Positions 10,702-20,537 of a stretch of DNA of 64,000 nucleotides are shown one piece after another. The DNA is from Cyclobacterium jeungdonense. GTDB taxonomy: Bacteria; Bacteroidota; Bacteroidia; Cytophagales; Cyclobacteriaceae. The notes under the pieces were generated by a model. That model was given only the letters and a program-made list of their open reading frames with translations, was not told where the DNA came from and ran no database searches. The stretch spans positions 248,001 through 312,000 of the forward strand of contig NZ_WMCD01000005.1 in the NCBI RefSeq assembly GCF_010994275.1. Reading direction: 5' to 3'. The position numbers and the translations under genes are program-made. Position 1 is the stretch's first letter; every line of letters begins with the position of its first letter.

Positions 10702-11817
10702 TCACCATTCCCCGGAATCATTCAGGTTAAGCGAATACTTTGTGCTTCTGCCTCCTCCGGTGGAAAGAAAGACCCGTTTTTCGGCCAAATCCTGTAAATC
10801 TCTTGTAGCAGTGGCTTTTGATGTCCTGGTAAGGGCCGTATATTTCCGGGCACTCATGCCTCCTTCAAATCCCTTTGGTCCTTCTTCTAACATCCGACGT
10901 ACTACTTTTAGCTGCCTTTCATTTAGGAGAGGGGTATACCGATCAAAAAACCGTGTTTTCTTTAGGGTGAAATCAATTAACTTTTCCGCCTGCTCCTGCG
11001 CCTGCATTGCCATAGACAGGAAGTAGGAAATCCAGGATGTCACTTCATTGGATCGCTGTGCTTTCTGTAAGGCGTCGTAATATTCTCTTTTGTTCGCTTC
11101 TATCGCCTGCGAAAGACTTAAAAGAACAGGTCGCTTGAGGTACTGAGACAAGGCTTTTTCTGATAAGGCACGGCCGATGCGGCCATTTCCATCCTCAAAA
11201 GGATGAATGGTTTCGAAGTATAAATGAGCGATGGCAGCACGCACCACGGGCTGTTTTATTTCTTTTTTGCTCCCTGGTCCAGTTTCATTAAACCAATTGA
11301 TAAAACCGGCCATTTCCTTGGGTACAATACTGGACGGTGGGGCCTCAAAGTGAATTTTTTCTTTTCCTAAAGCTCCGGATACAACCAGCATTGGCTCTTC
11401 ATGAGATCTCCAATCACCAACGGTGATACCTTTACTGCCTTTCATAATCATCCGATGCCAGGAGAAAAGTTTCTCTTCCGTTAAGGCTTCGTGAAACGTA
11501 TTGCGCACATCCACCATCAGTGCGGCTGCACCTTGTGCCCGCAAATCATTCACCTGCTGCTGTCCCAAACCCAGCTGATTACGAATAGAGGAAACAACGT
11601 CCTGCCGGCTCAAATATTCGCCTTCAATCTCCGATGTTTTAATGGCCTCGGATACCATCAGATCAATAATGGCGTCATTTTGCGTTTCTTTAGGCAAACC
11701 CTTCAAAAGGCCACTGACATGACCTGCTTTTTCGGAAAACTTAAAGAGCAGTGGTTCTACTTCGAGTAAACGATAGTGAAAACGGGGCCAGTCCTTTAGT
11801 TGCCAATTATACCGCAT
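10702..11817 (-). CDS. Fic-family protein with N-terminal inhibitory helix and C-terminal winged helix
   Basis: 371 residues. The N-terminal region (residues 1-85, DUF4172-like) carries the inhibitory motif T61-SEI-E65-G66, matching [S/T]xxxE[G/N], which places it in Fic class II. The catalytic loop HPFEDGNGRIGR is intact at 205-216, so AMP transfer from ATP to a Ser/Thr/Tyr is expected. The C-terminal 90 residues look like a winged helix (LNERQLKVVRRML; SARKYTALTRTSKATATRDL), which suggests DNA binding and autoregulation. It is transcribed opposite to its island neighbours. Close homologues are common, so the call is secure; the target is unknown. Confidence 0.93.
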   Translation of the reverse strand: MRYNWQLKDWPRFHYRLLEVEPLLFKFSEKAGHVSGLLKGLPKETQNDAIIDLMVSEAIKTSEIEGEYLSRQDVVSSIRNQLGLGQQQVNDLRAQGAAALMVDVRNTFHEALTEEKLFSWHRMIMKGSKGITVGDWRSHEEPMLVVSGALGKEKIHFEAPPSSIVPKEMAGFINWFNETGPGSKKEIKQPVVRAAIAHLYFETIHPFEDGNGRIGRALSEKALSQYLKRPVLLSLSQAIEANKREYYDALQKAQRSNEVTSWISYFLSMAMQAQEQAEKLIDFTLKKTRFFDRYTPLLNERQLKVVRRMLEEGPKGFEGGMSARKYTALTRTSKATATRDLQDLAEKRVFLSTGGGRSTKYSLNLNDSGEW

Positions 11818-11843
11818 GAGCCGATTATTTTCGTTATTTGGCT

Positions 11844-11890
11844 CAAATATAATAAAAATATGAGGTGAATAAAAAGCTCATTCGGCTCAA
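11844..11890 (-). promoter_or_regulatory. fic promoter and GAGCC repeats (possible operator)
   Basis: On the minus strand TATATTTG (11844-11851) matches the -7 consensus TAnnTTTG, 27 bp before the fic start. GAGCC boxes surround it: TGAGCCGATT at the start codon (11817-11826), TTTGAGCCAAAT (about 11837-11848) and TTTGAGCCGAAT (about 11880-11889). The last two share TTTGAGCCRAAT. They could be sites for the winged helix of the Fic protein itself (inference). Confidence 0.5.
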
Positions 11891-11932
11891 AAATAGAAAT
11901 AAATCGATGTACATCAATGGTGAAAAAAGTTG

Positions 11933-12215
11933 CATCGCAGATAACACAGATTCGCACAGCGTAATTATTAGAGGATAGGTCAATTTTGGTGTCTATAAAG
12001 ACCTGAGAAAATCGGTGTGAATCCGTGGTGAAAAAAAGGATGCACCACAGATTACTCAGATTAACACAGATTAAAGCAGGGGTGGCGGTACTATCTTTGG
12101 AGTCATAAACAATTAGGAACCGCCCAAAGCCATTTGCAATGGCTAAACGCACTCGCTTTCAGGAATGATTTTCCTAACGTTCTGACCATGGACCCGGCAT
12201 TGCAAATGCCTCACT
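11933..12215 (+). repeat. Composite repeat copy 3
   Basis: A palindromic unit at 11933-12030 (degenerate left arm, right arm ending AATCCGTGGTG) is followed by a left half-unit at 12043-12075 and a REP-like element with AGCCATTTGCAATGGCT (12128-12144) and CCGGCATTGCAAATGCC (12194-12210). The order and orientation match the copies at 9268 and 13711. A further partial unit with TTAGAATCCGTGGTG and ACCACAGATTCGC lies at 12276-12340. No gene is seen in 11818-12507. Confidence 0.85.
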
Positions 12216-12477
12216 GGCGTAAATAAAAGGATAAAAGGGATTTAGACGCCTACACCCAGCTCAGGCTTAAAAGAGAAAAAATCTGTTAGAATCCGTGGTG
12301 AAAAAGTGCGCTACCGATACCACAGATTCGCTGCAATAGAAAAACGCCGCCCGAGGAAGATTTTCACGATCTGAATAGGACAAACGAGGTAGAAACCTTC
12401 AAGAGCTTATCCACAGACTTCCCAAAATACTTTTTTCAGGTAGCATTATTTTATATTGCTTTTTATAAAAACTATTT

Positions 12478-12499
12478 TGTAATTTTACATTTTGTAAAA
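12478..12499 (+). promoter_or_regulatory. AT-rich double dyad directly upstream of the DUF4143 ATPase gene
   Basis: TGTAATTTTACA (12478-12489) is a palindrome (TGTAA-TT-TTACA). It overlaps a second dyad, TTTTAC-ATTTT-GTAAAA (12483-12499). The start codon is 8 bp further on. The arrangement looks like an autoregulatory operator or promoter overlap site. Confidence 0.5.
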
Positions 12500-12507
12500 A
12501 TCATTCT

Positions 12508-13689
12508 ATGGAAAGTCTGATTCGAAAATCTGAGCGTAAAGCCAGTTTCGTCAAAGGGAAAAAAAGAAGATACCTCTATGGACAAATTGATTGGGAGCAA
12601 AAACTGGTCATTGTTCTTGGCTACAGGGGTTCTGGCAAAACAACCCTTCTTTTGCAATACCTCTCTGCTATCCAGGAGAAAGGTATTTATTTAAGTCTCG
12701 ATGATTTTTATTTCGAAACCCATCGATTAATAGAAGCTGTAGCATCCCTTTACGCTATGGGGTACCGCATTTTCCTATTGGACGAAGTTCACCGGTACCG
12801 TTGGTGGTCAAAAGATCTCAAGCAGCTTTATGACGACTACGAGGACATTCAGGTAGTTGCGACAGGTTCTTCCATTCTTGATATCTCCAGGGGAAATGCG
12901 GATCTTTCCAGAAGAGCATCGGTCTATCACCTACATGGATTGTCCTTCAGGGAATACCTTAATTTTGAGAAAAACACGGATTTGCCAATACTAGGTCTGG
13001 AAGAGGTTATAAACCAGCACCATGTATTGGCACCTGAACTTCTGGACACCTTTGATTTCCATTCAGATTTCCGGGATTACCTTAGTTTCGGCTATTTCCC
13101 TTATTTTTTAGAATCCAAAAAGGCCTACCATCAAAAATTGCAGCAAACCATCCAATTGGTCATTGATACAGATATTGCACCTTTTGAGGAACTGCAGCAT
13201 GCTACGACACGACTATTGAAAAAGCTGCTTTTCGTCTTGAGCGAAAGCGTCCCTTTCACTCCCAACATCCAGAAATTGTCCCAAAAACTGGAGACTCCGC
13301 GGAATACCGTCTTAAGACTTCTGGACATATTGAACCAGGCTCAAATACTGATCCTATTGCGATCTTTTACCAAAGGGGTAAGTTACCTTCAAAAGCCGGA
13401 AAAGATCTATTTGCAAAACCCCAACTTTATTTACCTCTTTTCTCCGACGATAGCCAATATAGGTAACGTACGTGAAACGTTTTTCCTCAATCAACTAACA
13501 GCAGTTCATTCGGTGACGGCTCCCAGGTATGGCGATTTTATGGTCGATGATACCTATATATTTGAGGTGGGCGGAGCTTCCAAGACCAGCGAACAGCTTC
13601 AGGGAGTCCCCCAGTCTTACCTGGCATTAGATATAGCCGGGGGGAGTAATCGGAGAATCCCCCTTTGGTTATTTGGTATGTTGTACTAG
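12508..13689 (+). CDS. AAA ATPase with C-terminal DUF4143 nuclease-like domain
   Basis: 393 residues. An N-terminal P-loop ATPase shows Walker A GYRGSGKTT (38-46), Walker B IFLLDE (88-93), and a sensor-like VVATGSSILDIS near residue 133. A winged-helix-like middle section follows, ending with a DUF4143-type domain (DDTYIFEVGGASKTSEQL, then YLALDIAGG) of restriction-endonuclease-like fold. These COG1373 proteins are widespread, often multicopy and mobile, and their physiological role is poorly known. An AT-rich dyad immediately precedes the start. It is flanked on both sides by composite repeats, like the other genes of this island. Confidence 0.85.
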   Translation: MESLIRKSERKASFVKGKKRRYLYGQIDWEQKLVIVLGYRGSGKTTLLLQYLSAIQEKGIYLSLDDFYFETHRLIEAVASLYAMGYRIFLLDEVHRYRWWSKDLKQLYDDYEDIQVVATGSSILDISRGNADLSRRASVYHLHGLSFREYLNFEKNTDLPILGLEEVINQHHVLAPELLDTFDFHSDFRDYLSFGYFPYFLESKKAYHQKLQQTIQLVIDTDIAPFEELQHATTRLLKKLLFVLSESVPFTPNIQKLSQKLETPRNTVLRLLDILNQAQILILLRSFTKGVSYLQKPEKIYLQNPNFIYLFSPTIANIGNVRETFFLNQLTAVHSVTAPRYGDFMVDDTYIFEVGGASKTSEQLQGVPQSYLALDIAGGSNRRIPLWLFGMLY

Positions 13690-13710
13690 GAGAATCCCTG
13701 CCTGCAAATA

Positions 13711-13985
13711 GGATCGCAGCACAGATTCGCATAGAAGAGAGGTCAATTTGGGGAGCTAAAAATCTGTGAAAATCGGTGTGAATCCGTGGTGAAAAAAGAA
13801 GGTGCACCACAGATTACGCAGATTAACACAGATTAAAAAAGGGGTGGAGGCACTATCTTCGGAGCCATAAACATTTAGGAACCGGCCAAAAGCCATTTGC
13901 AATGGCTAAACGTGTACACTTCAAGAAATGGTTTTATTAGCTGTATATCCATGGGAGCCGGCATTGCAAATGCCTCATTCGCATA
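13711..13985 (+). repeat. Composite repeat copy 4
   Basis: A palindromic unit with a truncated left arm (about 13711-13791, right arm ending AATCCGTGGTG) is followed by a left half-unit (13804-13840), then AGCCATTTGCAATGGCT (13891-13907) and CCGGCATTGCAAATGCC (13958-13974). It is in the same order and orientation as the copies at 9268 and 11933. Confidence 0.85.
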
Positions 13986-14054
13986 AATAATTGGATAAAA
14001 GGGATGTAGATGCAATCTACATCCAGACCTGGGAAAAGAATAGAGACTGGGTGA

Positions 14055-14215
14055 AGACTGGTGCTGGGTGAAGTATGTCACTTCACCCTCCTATCTTCGG
14101 GATCACAAACAGTTTAGATCCGCCCGAAAGCCATTTGCAGTGGCTAAACACACACGTTTCCAGGAATGATTTTCTAAACGCCCTGTCCAAGGGACCCGGC
14201 TTTGCTGATGGCTCA
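14055..14215 (+). repeat. REP-like element copy 5
   Basis: CTGGGTGAAGTATGTCACTT is followed by AGCCATTTGCAGTGGCT (14129-14145) and a diverged distal arm CCCGGCTTTGCTGATGGCT (about 14195-14213). It lacks an adjacent full palindrome. The rest of 13986-14398 shows no gene. Confidence 0.75.
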
Positions 14216-14398
14216 GATTCCGTACGTCAATGGAAAATAGGGATGTAATTGCAAACTCACCCAGTCTAGTAGGAAAGAGCTATAGGCTTGATCCTGCTTC
14301 CAATTAACCCAAAATAATAGACCATAAAGGATTTATGCTGCAAAATACTTCTCCTGATTTGAATTTTTAGTACTTTAGGAGACGATAAAAAGTAGATC

Positions 14399-15316
14399 AT
14401 GAAACACTTAAACCTTCAGGATTCGACGCATGACCGGCGTAATTTTCTTAAAAAAGCGGGTCTGGGAGTAGCAGGCCTGGCATCTTTTCAGGCAGAATCG
14501 CTGGCAAATTCCCGGCATTCAACAAGCCAATCAAAAAAAGTGGAATTGGCCATTGCCACGATCACCTGTGACGGTTTTGGGGACGAAAACTTTGTAAAAG
14601 CCTTTGAAATCATTCCCCAACTCCCTTTTAAAAATGTAGAGTTCAACTGCTGGTATGGCCGTAACCTTACCCCTTCAGGCATCAGCAGTATAAAAGAACG
14701 CTGCGATCAGAATGGCCTGAGACCCATTTGTGTACAGGGCAGTAGTTTTGGGGCGGAGGGAAACATCGTAAAGGACGTTGCCCACAAACTGTGGCTGATG
14801 GAAGCGGCGAAGAAACTCGGTTGCCGTCGGGTCAAATGTACAGGATCGGGCCGAGGGAAAGCAGGCGGGACTGAGGCAGTAGTGGAAATCGTTCGTGAAT
14901 TGGCCCCTGCGGCCGAAGAAATGGATGTGCTGCTCCTACTGGAAAACCATGCCAACAATAACATTGAGTTTATTGAAGATTACGAACGGATTTTCGAGGA
15001 GACGGATTCTTCCCATGTGGGCATCTGCATGGACAATGCGCACTTCAATGGTTCCAACGTGGAGCTGATGGAAGTAGTGGACACCTTTCACGAAAAGATC
15101 CTGCACATCGATATCAAAGACACCGAAAGAATGGGCATTCACAAAGTGGTCAATTTTGGAGAAGGAGTAACCGACAACGATGGGGTGATTCAGAAAATGC
15201 TGGACTATGGCTATGAAGGCTACTTGTTGGTAGAGATGGCTCCACCATTAAATCAAGACACCTTGGTGGCAGATTTGACCCGTGCCTACCGTTTATTTGA
15301 GAAATACCAGAAGTGA
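14399..15316 (+). CDS. Tat-exported sugar isomerase/epimerase-like TIM-barrel protein
   Basis: 305 residues. A twin-arginine signal (DRRNFLKKAGLGVAGLASF, residues about 12-30) is followed by a xylose-isomerase-like TIM barrel. Metal-site segments are VLLLLENHANNNIEF (about 177-191), HVGICMDNAHFNGSN (about 206-220), KILHIDIKDTERMG (about 233-246) and a final LLVEMAPP. It resembles hydroxypyruvate isomerase-like proteins. Tat export suggests folding with its metal before export to the periplasm. The next gene, a cytochrome c/propeller lipoprotein, starts 69 bp downstream on the same strand, so a shared role in periplasmic sugar metabolism is plausible. Confidence 0.85.
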   Translation: MKHLNLQDSTHDRRNFLKKAGLGVAGLASFQAESLANSRHSTSQSKKVELAIATITCDGFGDENFVKAFEIIPQLPFKNVEFNCWYGRNLTPSGISSIKERCDQNGLRPICVQGSSFGAEGNIVKDVAHKLWLMEAAKKLGCRRVKCTGSGRGKAGGTEAVVEIVRELAPAAEEMDVLLLLENHANNNIEFIEDYERIFEETDSSHVGICMDNAHFNGSNVELMEVVDTFHEKILHIDIKDTERMGIHKVVNFGEGVTDNDGVIQKMLDYGYEGYLLVEMAPPLNQDTLVADLTRAYRLFEKYQK

Positions 15317-15385
15317 TTTTTATAGCTAAGCCGGTTACTATTTCATAGTGAGACAAAAAATACCTCGAATACAAAGGTTAAAAGC

Positions 15386-18037
15386 ATGCGATTTATACCA
15401 TCAACCCAATTTAGATTTTTGTGCTTTATTTTATTGATAACCAGCATTTTTTCCTGCAAAAATAGTCGGGAGGAAACGGATCCTGTGGTTGTCGGCGGGG
15501 TCACCGTTTTGGACGAGCGGTTGGAATTGACACTGATGAAGCAGCATCCGGATATTGTCACGCCTATTGGCATTGCCGTGGATACGCAGGACCGCGTCTA
15601 CGTGCTTGAATCCAACACACATTTACCTCCAAAGGACTATGAAGGCCCCGACTACGATATCATTAAAGTGTATGAGGACAGTGATGGAGACGGGACCTGG
15701 GACAAGGAGTCCGTCTTTGCAGAAGGATTGTTTGAAGGTTTGAATATCGCTTTTTCTCCGGAAGGGAATTTGTATGTGGTTACCTCCAAAGAGATTTGGA
15801 AATTTTATGATGAAGATGGGGATGGAATCAGCGAAAGGCGCGAAAAGTTGATGGCCTTTACCCAACCCAAACAGGTCTATGCCCATGCTGCCATATTGAG
15901 CATTACCTTCGATACCGAAGGCTGGATGTATATAGGAAGGGGAAATACCGGAGCAGCACATTGGATTGTAGAGGGAAGCGATGGCAGTCAAGTCGAAGGT
16001 TATGGAGACGGAGGCAATATAATTCGGGCCAGAACCGATGGATCGGAGCTGGAAATATTTTCTACCGGATACTGGAATCCCTTTGACCTGAAGTTTGATA
16101 ACTACGGTCGCTTGCTGGTAGCCGACAACGATCCCGACAGCCGTGGTCCCAATCGACTGGTACATGCGGTAAAAGGCTCCGACTTTGGTTACCAATCGTT
16201 TTTTGGTGGCAGCGGCATCCACCCCTACCTGGCCTGGAATGGTGAATTGCCCGGAACCCTACCCTATGCTGTTCCTTTGGGTGAATCACCGTCAGGACTC
16301 CTGAATGCCAACCTGGCCAGACTACCCCGGGATTATAATGACCAAATGCTTTGCTCCATCTGGGAAGAGAGCAGCATCGTCCGCATTGCTCTGGAGGAAA
16401 AAGGCCTGTCGGTAACCGGATCTACGGAAGTGATTTTACAGGGTGGAGAGGATTTTAGGCCGGTGGCTTTCGCCAGCGATAGTGAGGGTGCCATTTATTT
16501 TACAGATTGGGTGGAGCGGGTTTATCCCAACCATGGAAAAGGGAAAATATGGAAACTTTCAGCTAAAGAAAATAGGGATCTAGTGGAGCGCAGGTACCAA
16601 TATGATTTCCCCAAACCCAACAAAAACGTTGAAAAATTTCAGGAAATTCTATCCGCCACCAGTGATTTTGACCAGCTATTGGAGCAACTTAGGTCCGATG
16701 ATCCCTTTGTAAAACATGCGGCGGTGATGGCTTTAAGCAATGAGAGGCATTGGGAAAACCTCGAAGAAGCGATAAACGGCGAATCCCCTGCCATACGATT
16801 GGGAGTGCTACTGGCACTTCGGCGTTCCAATCACCCAAAGGAGGGAGCACTTTCCGGAAAATTTTTGGAAGATTCTGATCCTGAAATCCGAAACATGGCC
16901 CTGATATGGATAGGCAGTCGTGGGCTGCTAACACAAAGGGAAAATTTGGAGAAGGCGCTGGTAGTCGGAGATTTCAATACAACGTTATTCGAAACCTATC
17001 TGGAAACGGTAAAATTGTTGGAGCCGGAATTCCGGGTGGCATTCGAAAACAAAGAGGAGGAAGTCTCCAAGCGGATCCCTTTAAAATTGCCGGACAACTT
17101 CATCGTTGATATCGTCAGGGACCCTTCCAAGCCTACTCAGATGAGGGGATATGCGCTAAAATATTTGGAAAACCCGTCTGCCGAAAAGGACCTTCTCCTG
17201 GAATTTTTGGACCGGGAAAAGGAAGAGGAAGTCCTTTTGGAAATCATCCATACCTTGGCCGATGTGCCCGATAAAGAAGTAGCCAACGCTTTGCTTCAAG
17301 TCAGTTTATCAACAAATAGGCCCATCAATATACGGGCAGAATGCTTGTCAGCACTGTCCCGGCAGCCTGATGAGGTTTGGAAAGAGATAATTCCTTTATT
17401 GGAAGTTTCCAATGAAAACCTTGCGATTGCTGCGGCAAGGTATCTTCGGGCCAAAAGTGGAGAAGAAGCCGTAAAGCTTGCCATGGAGCGGGTCTTGAAT
17501 GATGGAAGCAGCTGTGACAGTGAAGCTCTGCGACAGCAATTGATGTTGGCCCTCTATCAGGATTCTGGAGAGCGACCCGATTCCAGAGAAATAGCTCAGT
17601 GGGAATCCCTACTGGAAGGACCCGCTGACCCGGATAGGGGGCGAAGGATTTTTTACTCTAACACTTCCCTTTGCTCCACGTGCCATGCCATAGATGGCCG
17701 AGGAGGTGATCTTGGCCCTGATTTGAGCAATGTTGGAAAGTCTAAAGATCGTAGCGCTCTTATTAGCTCTATTATTTTGCCATCCCAAGAAATGAGCCCG
17801 GAGTGGCAAGGTTGGTACATTGAAATGAAAGGCGGCACCCGACATGAAGGCCGGCAAATAGATGTGGGCTATGATGATATCAAGCTCTATACCCAGGCAG
17901 CGGGTTTTGTACAGGTGGAAAAAGATGACATCGCAGATTATGGGATGTCCGAAAACTCACTGATGCCTGAAGGCCTTGCGCAGCGGCTGACCAACCAGGA
18001 CCTGAAAGACTTGCTGGCTTACCTGGAGAGTCAATAG
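15386..18037 (+). CDS. Propeller-HEAT-cytochrome c lipoprotein (PVC-type heme-binding family)
   Basis: 883 residues. A lipoprotein signal ends SIFSC near residue 24. Residues about 40-400 form a soluble-glucose-dehydrogenase-like beta-propeller ([46 protein letters not shown]). Residues about 420-730 look like HEAT repeats. A C-terminal heme domain carries CSTCH at 763-767 with GPDLSNVG, and a late Met in SLMPEGL is the likely distal ligand. The architecture matches the 'membrane-bound dehydrogenase / PVC-type CxxCH' proteins abundant in Planctomycetes and Verrucomicrobia. It probably oxidises a sugar or polyol at the cell surface and passes electrons to its heme; the substrate is unknown. 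Its stop codon overlaps the convergent panB stop by 7 bp. Confidence 0.85.
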   Translation: MRFIPSTQFRFLCFILLITSIFSCKNSREETDPVVVGGVTVLDERLELTLMKQHPDIVTPIGIAVDTQDRVYVLESNTHLPPKDYEGPDYDIIKVYEDSDGDGTWDKESVFAEGLFEGLNIAFSPEGNLYVVTSKEIWKFYDEDGDGISERREKLMAFTQPKQVYAHAAILSITFDTEGWMYIGRGNTGAAHWIVEGSDGSQVEGYGDGGNIIRARTDGSELEIFSTGYWNPFDLKFDNYGRLLVADNDPDSRGPNRLVHAVKGSDFGYQSFFGGSGIHPYLAWNGELPGTLPYAVPLGESPSGLLNANLARLPRDYNDQMLCSIWEESSIVRIALEEKGLSVTGSTEVILQGGEDFRPVAFASDSEGAIYFTDWVERVYPNHGKGKIWKLSAKENRDLVERRYQYDFPKPNKNVEKFQEILSATSDFDQLLEQLRSDDPFVKHAAVMALSNERHWENLEEAINGESPAIRLGVLLALRRSNHPKEGALSGKFLEDSDPEIRNMALIWIGSRGLLTQRENLEKALVVGDFNTTLFETYLETVKLLEPEFRVAFENKEEEVSKRIPLKLPDNFIVDIVRDPSKPTQMRGYALKYLENPSAEKDLLLEFLDREKEEEVLLEIIHTLADVPDKEVANALLQVSLSTNRPINIRAECLSALSRQPDEVWKEIIPLLEVSNENLAIAAARYLRAKSGEEAVKLAMERVLNDGSSCDSEALRQQLMLALYQDSGERPDSREIAQWESLLEGPADPDRGRRIFYSNTSLCSTCHAIDGRGGDLGPDLSNVGKSKDRSALISSIILPSQEMSPEWQGWYIEMKGGTRHEGRQIDVGYDDIKLYTQAAGFVQVEKDDIADYGMSENSLMPEGLAQRLTNQDLKDLLAYLESQ

Positions 18038-18852
18038 CTTTCTTTCTCGTTTGGAAAATCACCGGACTTCACGTCTTGTATGTAATTTCCAACGGCTTCC
18101 AACATCGTAGAGCGAATATCGGCGTATTGCCTGAGAAAACGAGGCTGAAATTCTTGAGTGATGCCCAACATGTCGTGCAGTACCAATACCTGCCCGTCTA
18201 CGTCCTGCCCCGCTCCAATGCCGATAACGGGGATAGATATTGTTTCCGCTACTTTTTTGGCAAGCTTAGCAGGAATTTTTTCCAATACCAGCGCAAAACA
18301 GCCGCATTCCTCCAGAATTTTGGCATCTTCCAAAAGTTTACCGGCTTCCTCCTTTTCCCTGGCCCGGACGGTATAGGTACCAAATTTATAAATCGACTGT
18401 GGGGTGAGGCCCAAATGACCCATAACCGGTACACCGGCACTTAAAATCCGGACTACGGATTCTTTGATTTCTGCACCGCCTTCTACCTTGACGGCGTGGG
18501 CACCGGACTCCTTCATGATCCGGATAGCGGATCGGAGCGCCTCAGAACTGTTTCCCTGGTAGGAGCCAAAGGGAATGTCCACCACGACCAGCGCTCTTTC
18601 CACTGCTCTGACAACAGCGGTGGCATGGTAAATCATCTGATCCAGGGTAATGGGCAGGGTGGTTTCATGTCCCGCCATCACGTTTGAAGCCGAGTCGCCT
18701 ACCAGTATCATGTCAATGCCGGCAGCATCCACTATTCCGGCCATGGAAAAATCATACGCGGTTAGCATGGAAATCTTTTCGTGCCGCTTTTTCATCTCCT
18801 GAAGAATGTGGGTAGTGATTCGTTTCAGGTGGGTAGATTGGTGTACTGACAT
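18031..18852 (-). CDS. panB: 3-methyl-2-oxobutanoate hydroxymethyltransferase
   Basis: 273 residues, the usual PanB length. The start includes [20 protein letters not shown]; the metal-binding Asp is in [19 protein letters not shown] and a second acidic site is in [24 protein letters not shown] and [21 protein letters not shown] complete the TIM barrel. It transfers a hydroxymethyl group from 5,10-methylene-THF to 2-oxoisovalerate, the first committed step of pantothenate and CoA synthesis. It is convergent with the propeller gene and lies 2 bp downstream of the PyrR-like gene. Confidence 0.97.
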   Translation of the reverse strand: MSVHQSTHLKRITTHILQEMKKRHEKISMLTAYDFSMAGIVDAAGIDMILVGDSASNVMAGHETTLPITLDQMIYHATAVVRAVERALVVVDIPFGSYQGNSSEALRSAIRIMKESGAHAVKVEGGAEIKESVVRILSAGVPVMGHLGLTPQSIYKFGTYTVRAREKEEAGKLLEDAKILEECGCFALVLEKIPAKLAKKVAETISIPVIGIGAGQDVDGQVLVLHDMLGITQEFQPRFLRQYADIRSTMLEAVGNYIQDVKSGDFPNEKESY

Positions 18853-18854
18853 TT

Positions 18855-19367
18855 TTAGTGTAGGTGAACGGTGGAGGCTTCTGAATTTAAATCTACGGTA
18901 ATGTGTTCGCTCAGCGTAGTGGCCAACTCAAAACCGGTGTAATCCGGAGCGACGGGATACAACTTGTGACTTCGGTTTACCAGGACAAGTACTTCCATTT
19001 TCTTGATTCCAGCTTCCAAAAACGGGACCATGGCATAGGCCAGCGTTTTGCCGGTGTTTAATACATCGTCCACCAGAATTATAGATGCGCCGGCCAAGGG
19101 GACTTGTTCTGAAAGATGAATCTCGTGGAGTTTTGGATGGGATTTGTCCAGGTCTATCTTAATTAATTGGAGGCTAAAGGGAGCGATTTCACGGAGTTTT
19201 TCCACCACCCGCTCGGCAAGTACGTAGCCCATTCCGGTCATGCCAGCCACTACCAGGTCCTGTTCCCCGGCATTTCTTTCGTAAATCTCAAATGCCATTC
19301 GGGTAATCTTTTGTTGGATCTGCCGATGGTTCAAAACCATCGTTTTTCCTTGTTGCGTCATTTCCAT
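18855..19367 (-). CDS. PyrR-like phosphoribosyltransferase
   Basis: 170 residues; the ATG two codons in (19361, [12 protein letters not shown]) is an alternative start. The PRPP-binding loop is [19 protein letters not shown] at about residues 103-121, and PLAGA/LAERVV segments match type I phosphoribosyltransferases. In the Bacteroidota this family is annotated as bifunctional uracil phosphoribosyltransferase / pyr operon regulator PyrR-like, but no pyr genes are adjacent, so a salvage or unknown role is possible. It is directly upstream of panB (2 bp spacer) in a minus-strand unit. Confidence 0.8.
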   Translation of the reverse strand: MEMTQQGKTMVLNHRQIQQKITRMAFEIYERNAGEQDLVVAGMTGMGYVLAERVVEKLREIAPFSLQLIKIDLDKSHPKLHEIHLSEQVPLAGASIILVDDVLNTGKTLAYAMVPFLEAGIKKMEVLVLVNRSHKLYPVAPDYTGFELATTLSEHITVDLNSEASTVHLH

Positions 19368-19469
19368 GCCCTTTTCAAAATTTTAATGAAATTAACCGAA
19401 AAGACCCTGCTTTCAAAACAATGGCCTAAAATACTGGTTTTCCCTGCCTTTTCCGCCAGGAGACCTTAC

Positions 19470-20396
19470 CTATCGATGGCTGTCTTCTTCGTCTAGTATT
19501 TTTAGATAACTTTCGTACCGGTACGGATGGATATATCCCTGTTCCAGCTGCTCAATGACCTTGCATCCCGGTTCGTTTACATGGGTGCAGTTGTTGTATT
19601 TACATTGCCCCAAATAGGCTCTCATTTCTACAAAATAATGAGACAGTTCTTGCTCCCCGATGTCCAGAATTCCAAACTCCTTGATTCCCGGCGTATCGAT
19701 CAGGTAACCCTTGTCTTTGCCCAAGGAAAACATTTCGGCAAAGGTGGTCGTATGTACCCCTTTTGATGAGAATTTGGAAACTTCCTGTGTGACCTGGCTG
19801 GCCGCTGGCACCAACCTGTTTAGCAACGTGGATTTGCCTACTCCCGAATGGCCGGCAATCAAGGTGGTCTTCTTTTCCAGTAGGGGGAGGAATCGTTCGG
19901 TCAGGTTTGTATCGTTGAGCGCGGAAAGCTCCAACACCGGGTAGCCCAGGGGTTCGTATATTTCCCGGATTAGTGCTTTGTATTCCAAATCTTTTTCTTT
20001 CGAAAGGGTTTCTACTTTATTGATCAGAATACTGGCGGGTATCCGAAAACTCTCAGTGCTAACCAAAAAACGGTCGATGAATCCCAGAGAAGTCCGGGGA
20101 TTTCGGACAGTTACCATCAGGTAGGCCTGATCCACATTGGACGCCAATATATGCGAAAAATGTTGCTTCCGGGTAGATTTGCGTATAATATAGTTTTCCC
20201 GAAGAAGGATGTTGGAAATGACGGCCGTTTCCTGATCTTTTTCCTTGGCAAGCTCCACATAATCGCCCACCGCAATGGGGTTGGTCAGCTTCAGGTCTTC
20301 CTGCTTGAACTTTCCTCGCAACCGTGCCTTCAGCAGTCCCTCAGTGGTTTGAACTTCGTACCAGGAGCCTGTCGTTTTAATTACCCTTCCTTTCAT
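19470..20396 (-). CDS. rsgA: Ribosome small-subunit-dependent GTPase A
   Basis: 308 residues from MKGRVIKTTGSWYEV at 20396. A TTG seven codons upstream also opens the frame, but the intervening codons are the A-rich leader repeat. The N-terminal OB fold is followed by a circularly permuted GTPase with G4 INKVE before G1 GHSGVGKSTLLN and G3 DTPGIKEFG. The C-terminal zinc site CKYNNCTHVNEPGCKV (CX5CXHX5C) is intact. It is a late maturation factor for the 30S subunit. The 5' region is occupied by a leader repeat shared with waaA and the 31.9-kb hydrolase. Confidence 0.97.
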   Translation of the reverse strand: MKGRVIKTTGSWYEVQTTEGLLKARLRGKFKQEDLKLTNPIAVGDYVELAKEKDQETAVISNILLRENYIIRKSTRKQHFSHILASNVDQAYLMVTVRNPRTSLGFIDRFLVSTESFRIPASILINKVETLSKEKDLEYKALIREIYEPLGYPVLELSALNDTNLTERFLPLLEKKTTLIAGHSGVGKSTLLNRLVPAASQVTQEVSKFSSKGVHTTTFAEMFSLGKDKGYLIDTPGIKEFGILDIGEQELSHYFVEMRAYLGQCKYNNCTHVNEPGCKVIEQLEQGYIHPYRYESYLKILDEEDSHR

Positions 20397-20397
20397 C

Positions 20398-20537
20398 TGT
20401 TTATATTTTTTTTTCAACGGTCATTACCTGTCCCGCACCGAAGGTCGGGATAGCCTATGCCGATCTTTAATCGGGAGAATCTCGCATGCTTTATAATCAT
20501 CCCACTGTGTGACGTTCTAGTCATGCTCGATTACATG
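20398..20537 (-). repeat. Leader repeat copy 1 (between waaA and rsgA)
   Basis: On the minus strand this reads ATCGAGCATGAC, then GGATGATTATAAAGCATGCG, AGATTCTCCCGAT, a TCCCGACC/GGTGCGGGA hairpin, and ends AAAAAAAATATAAACAG directly before the rsgA ATG. It closely matches 32691-32833 and, with an internal deletion, 21777-21870. The last codons and TAG stop of waaA lie inside it. The A-rich end can serve as the Bacteroidota substitute for a Shine-Dalgarno site. Confidence 0.85.
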
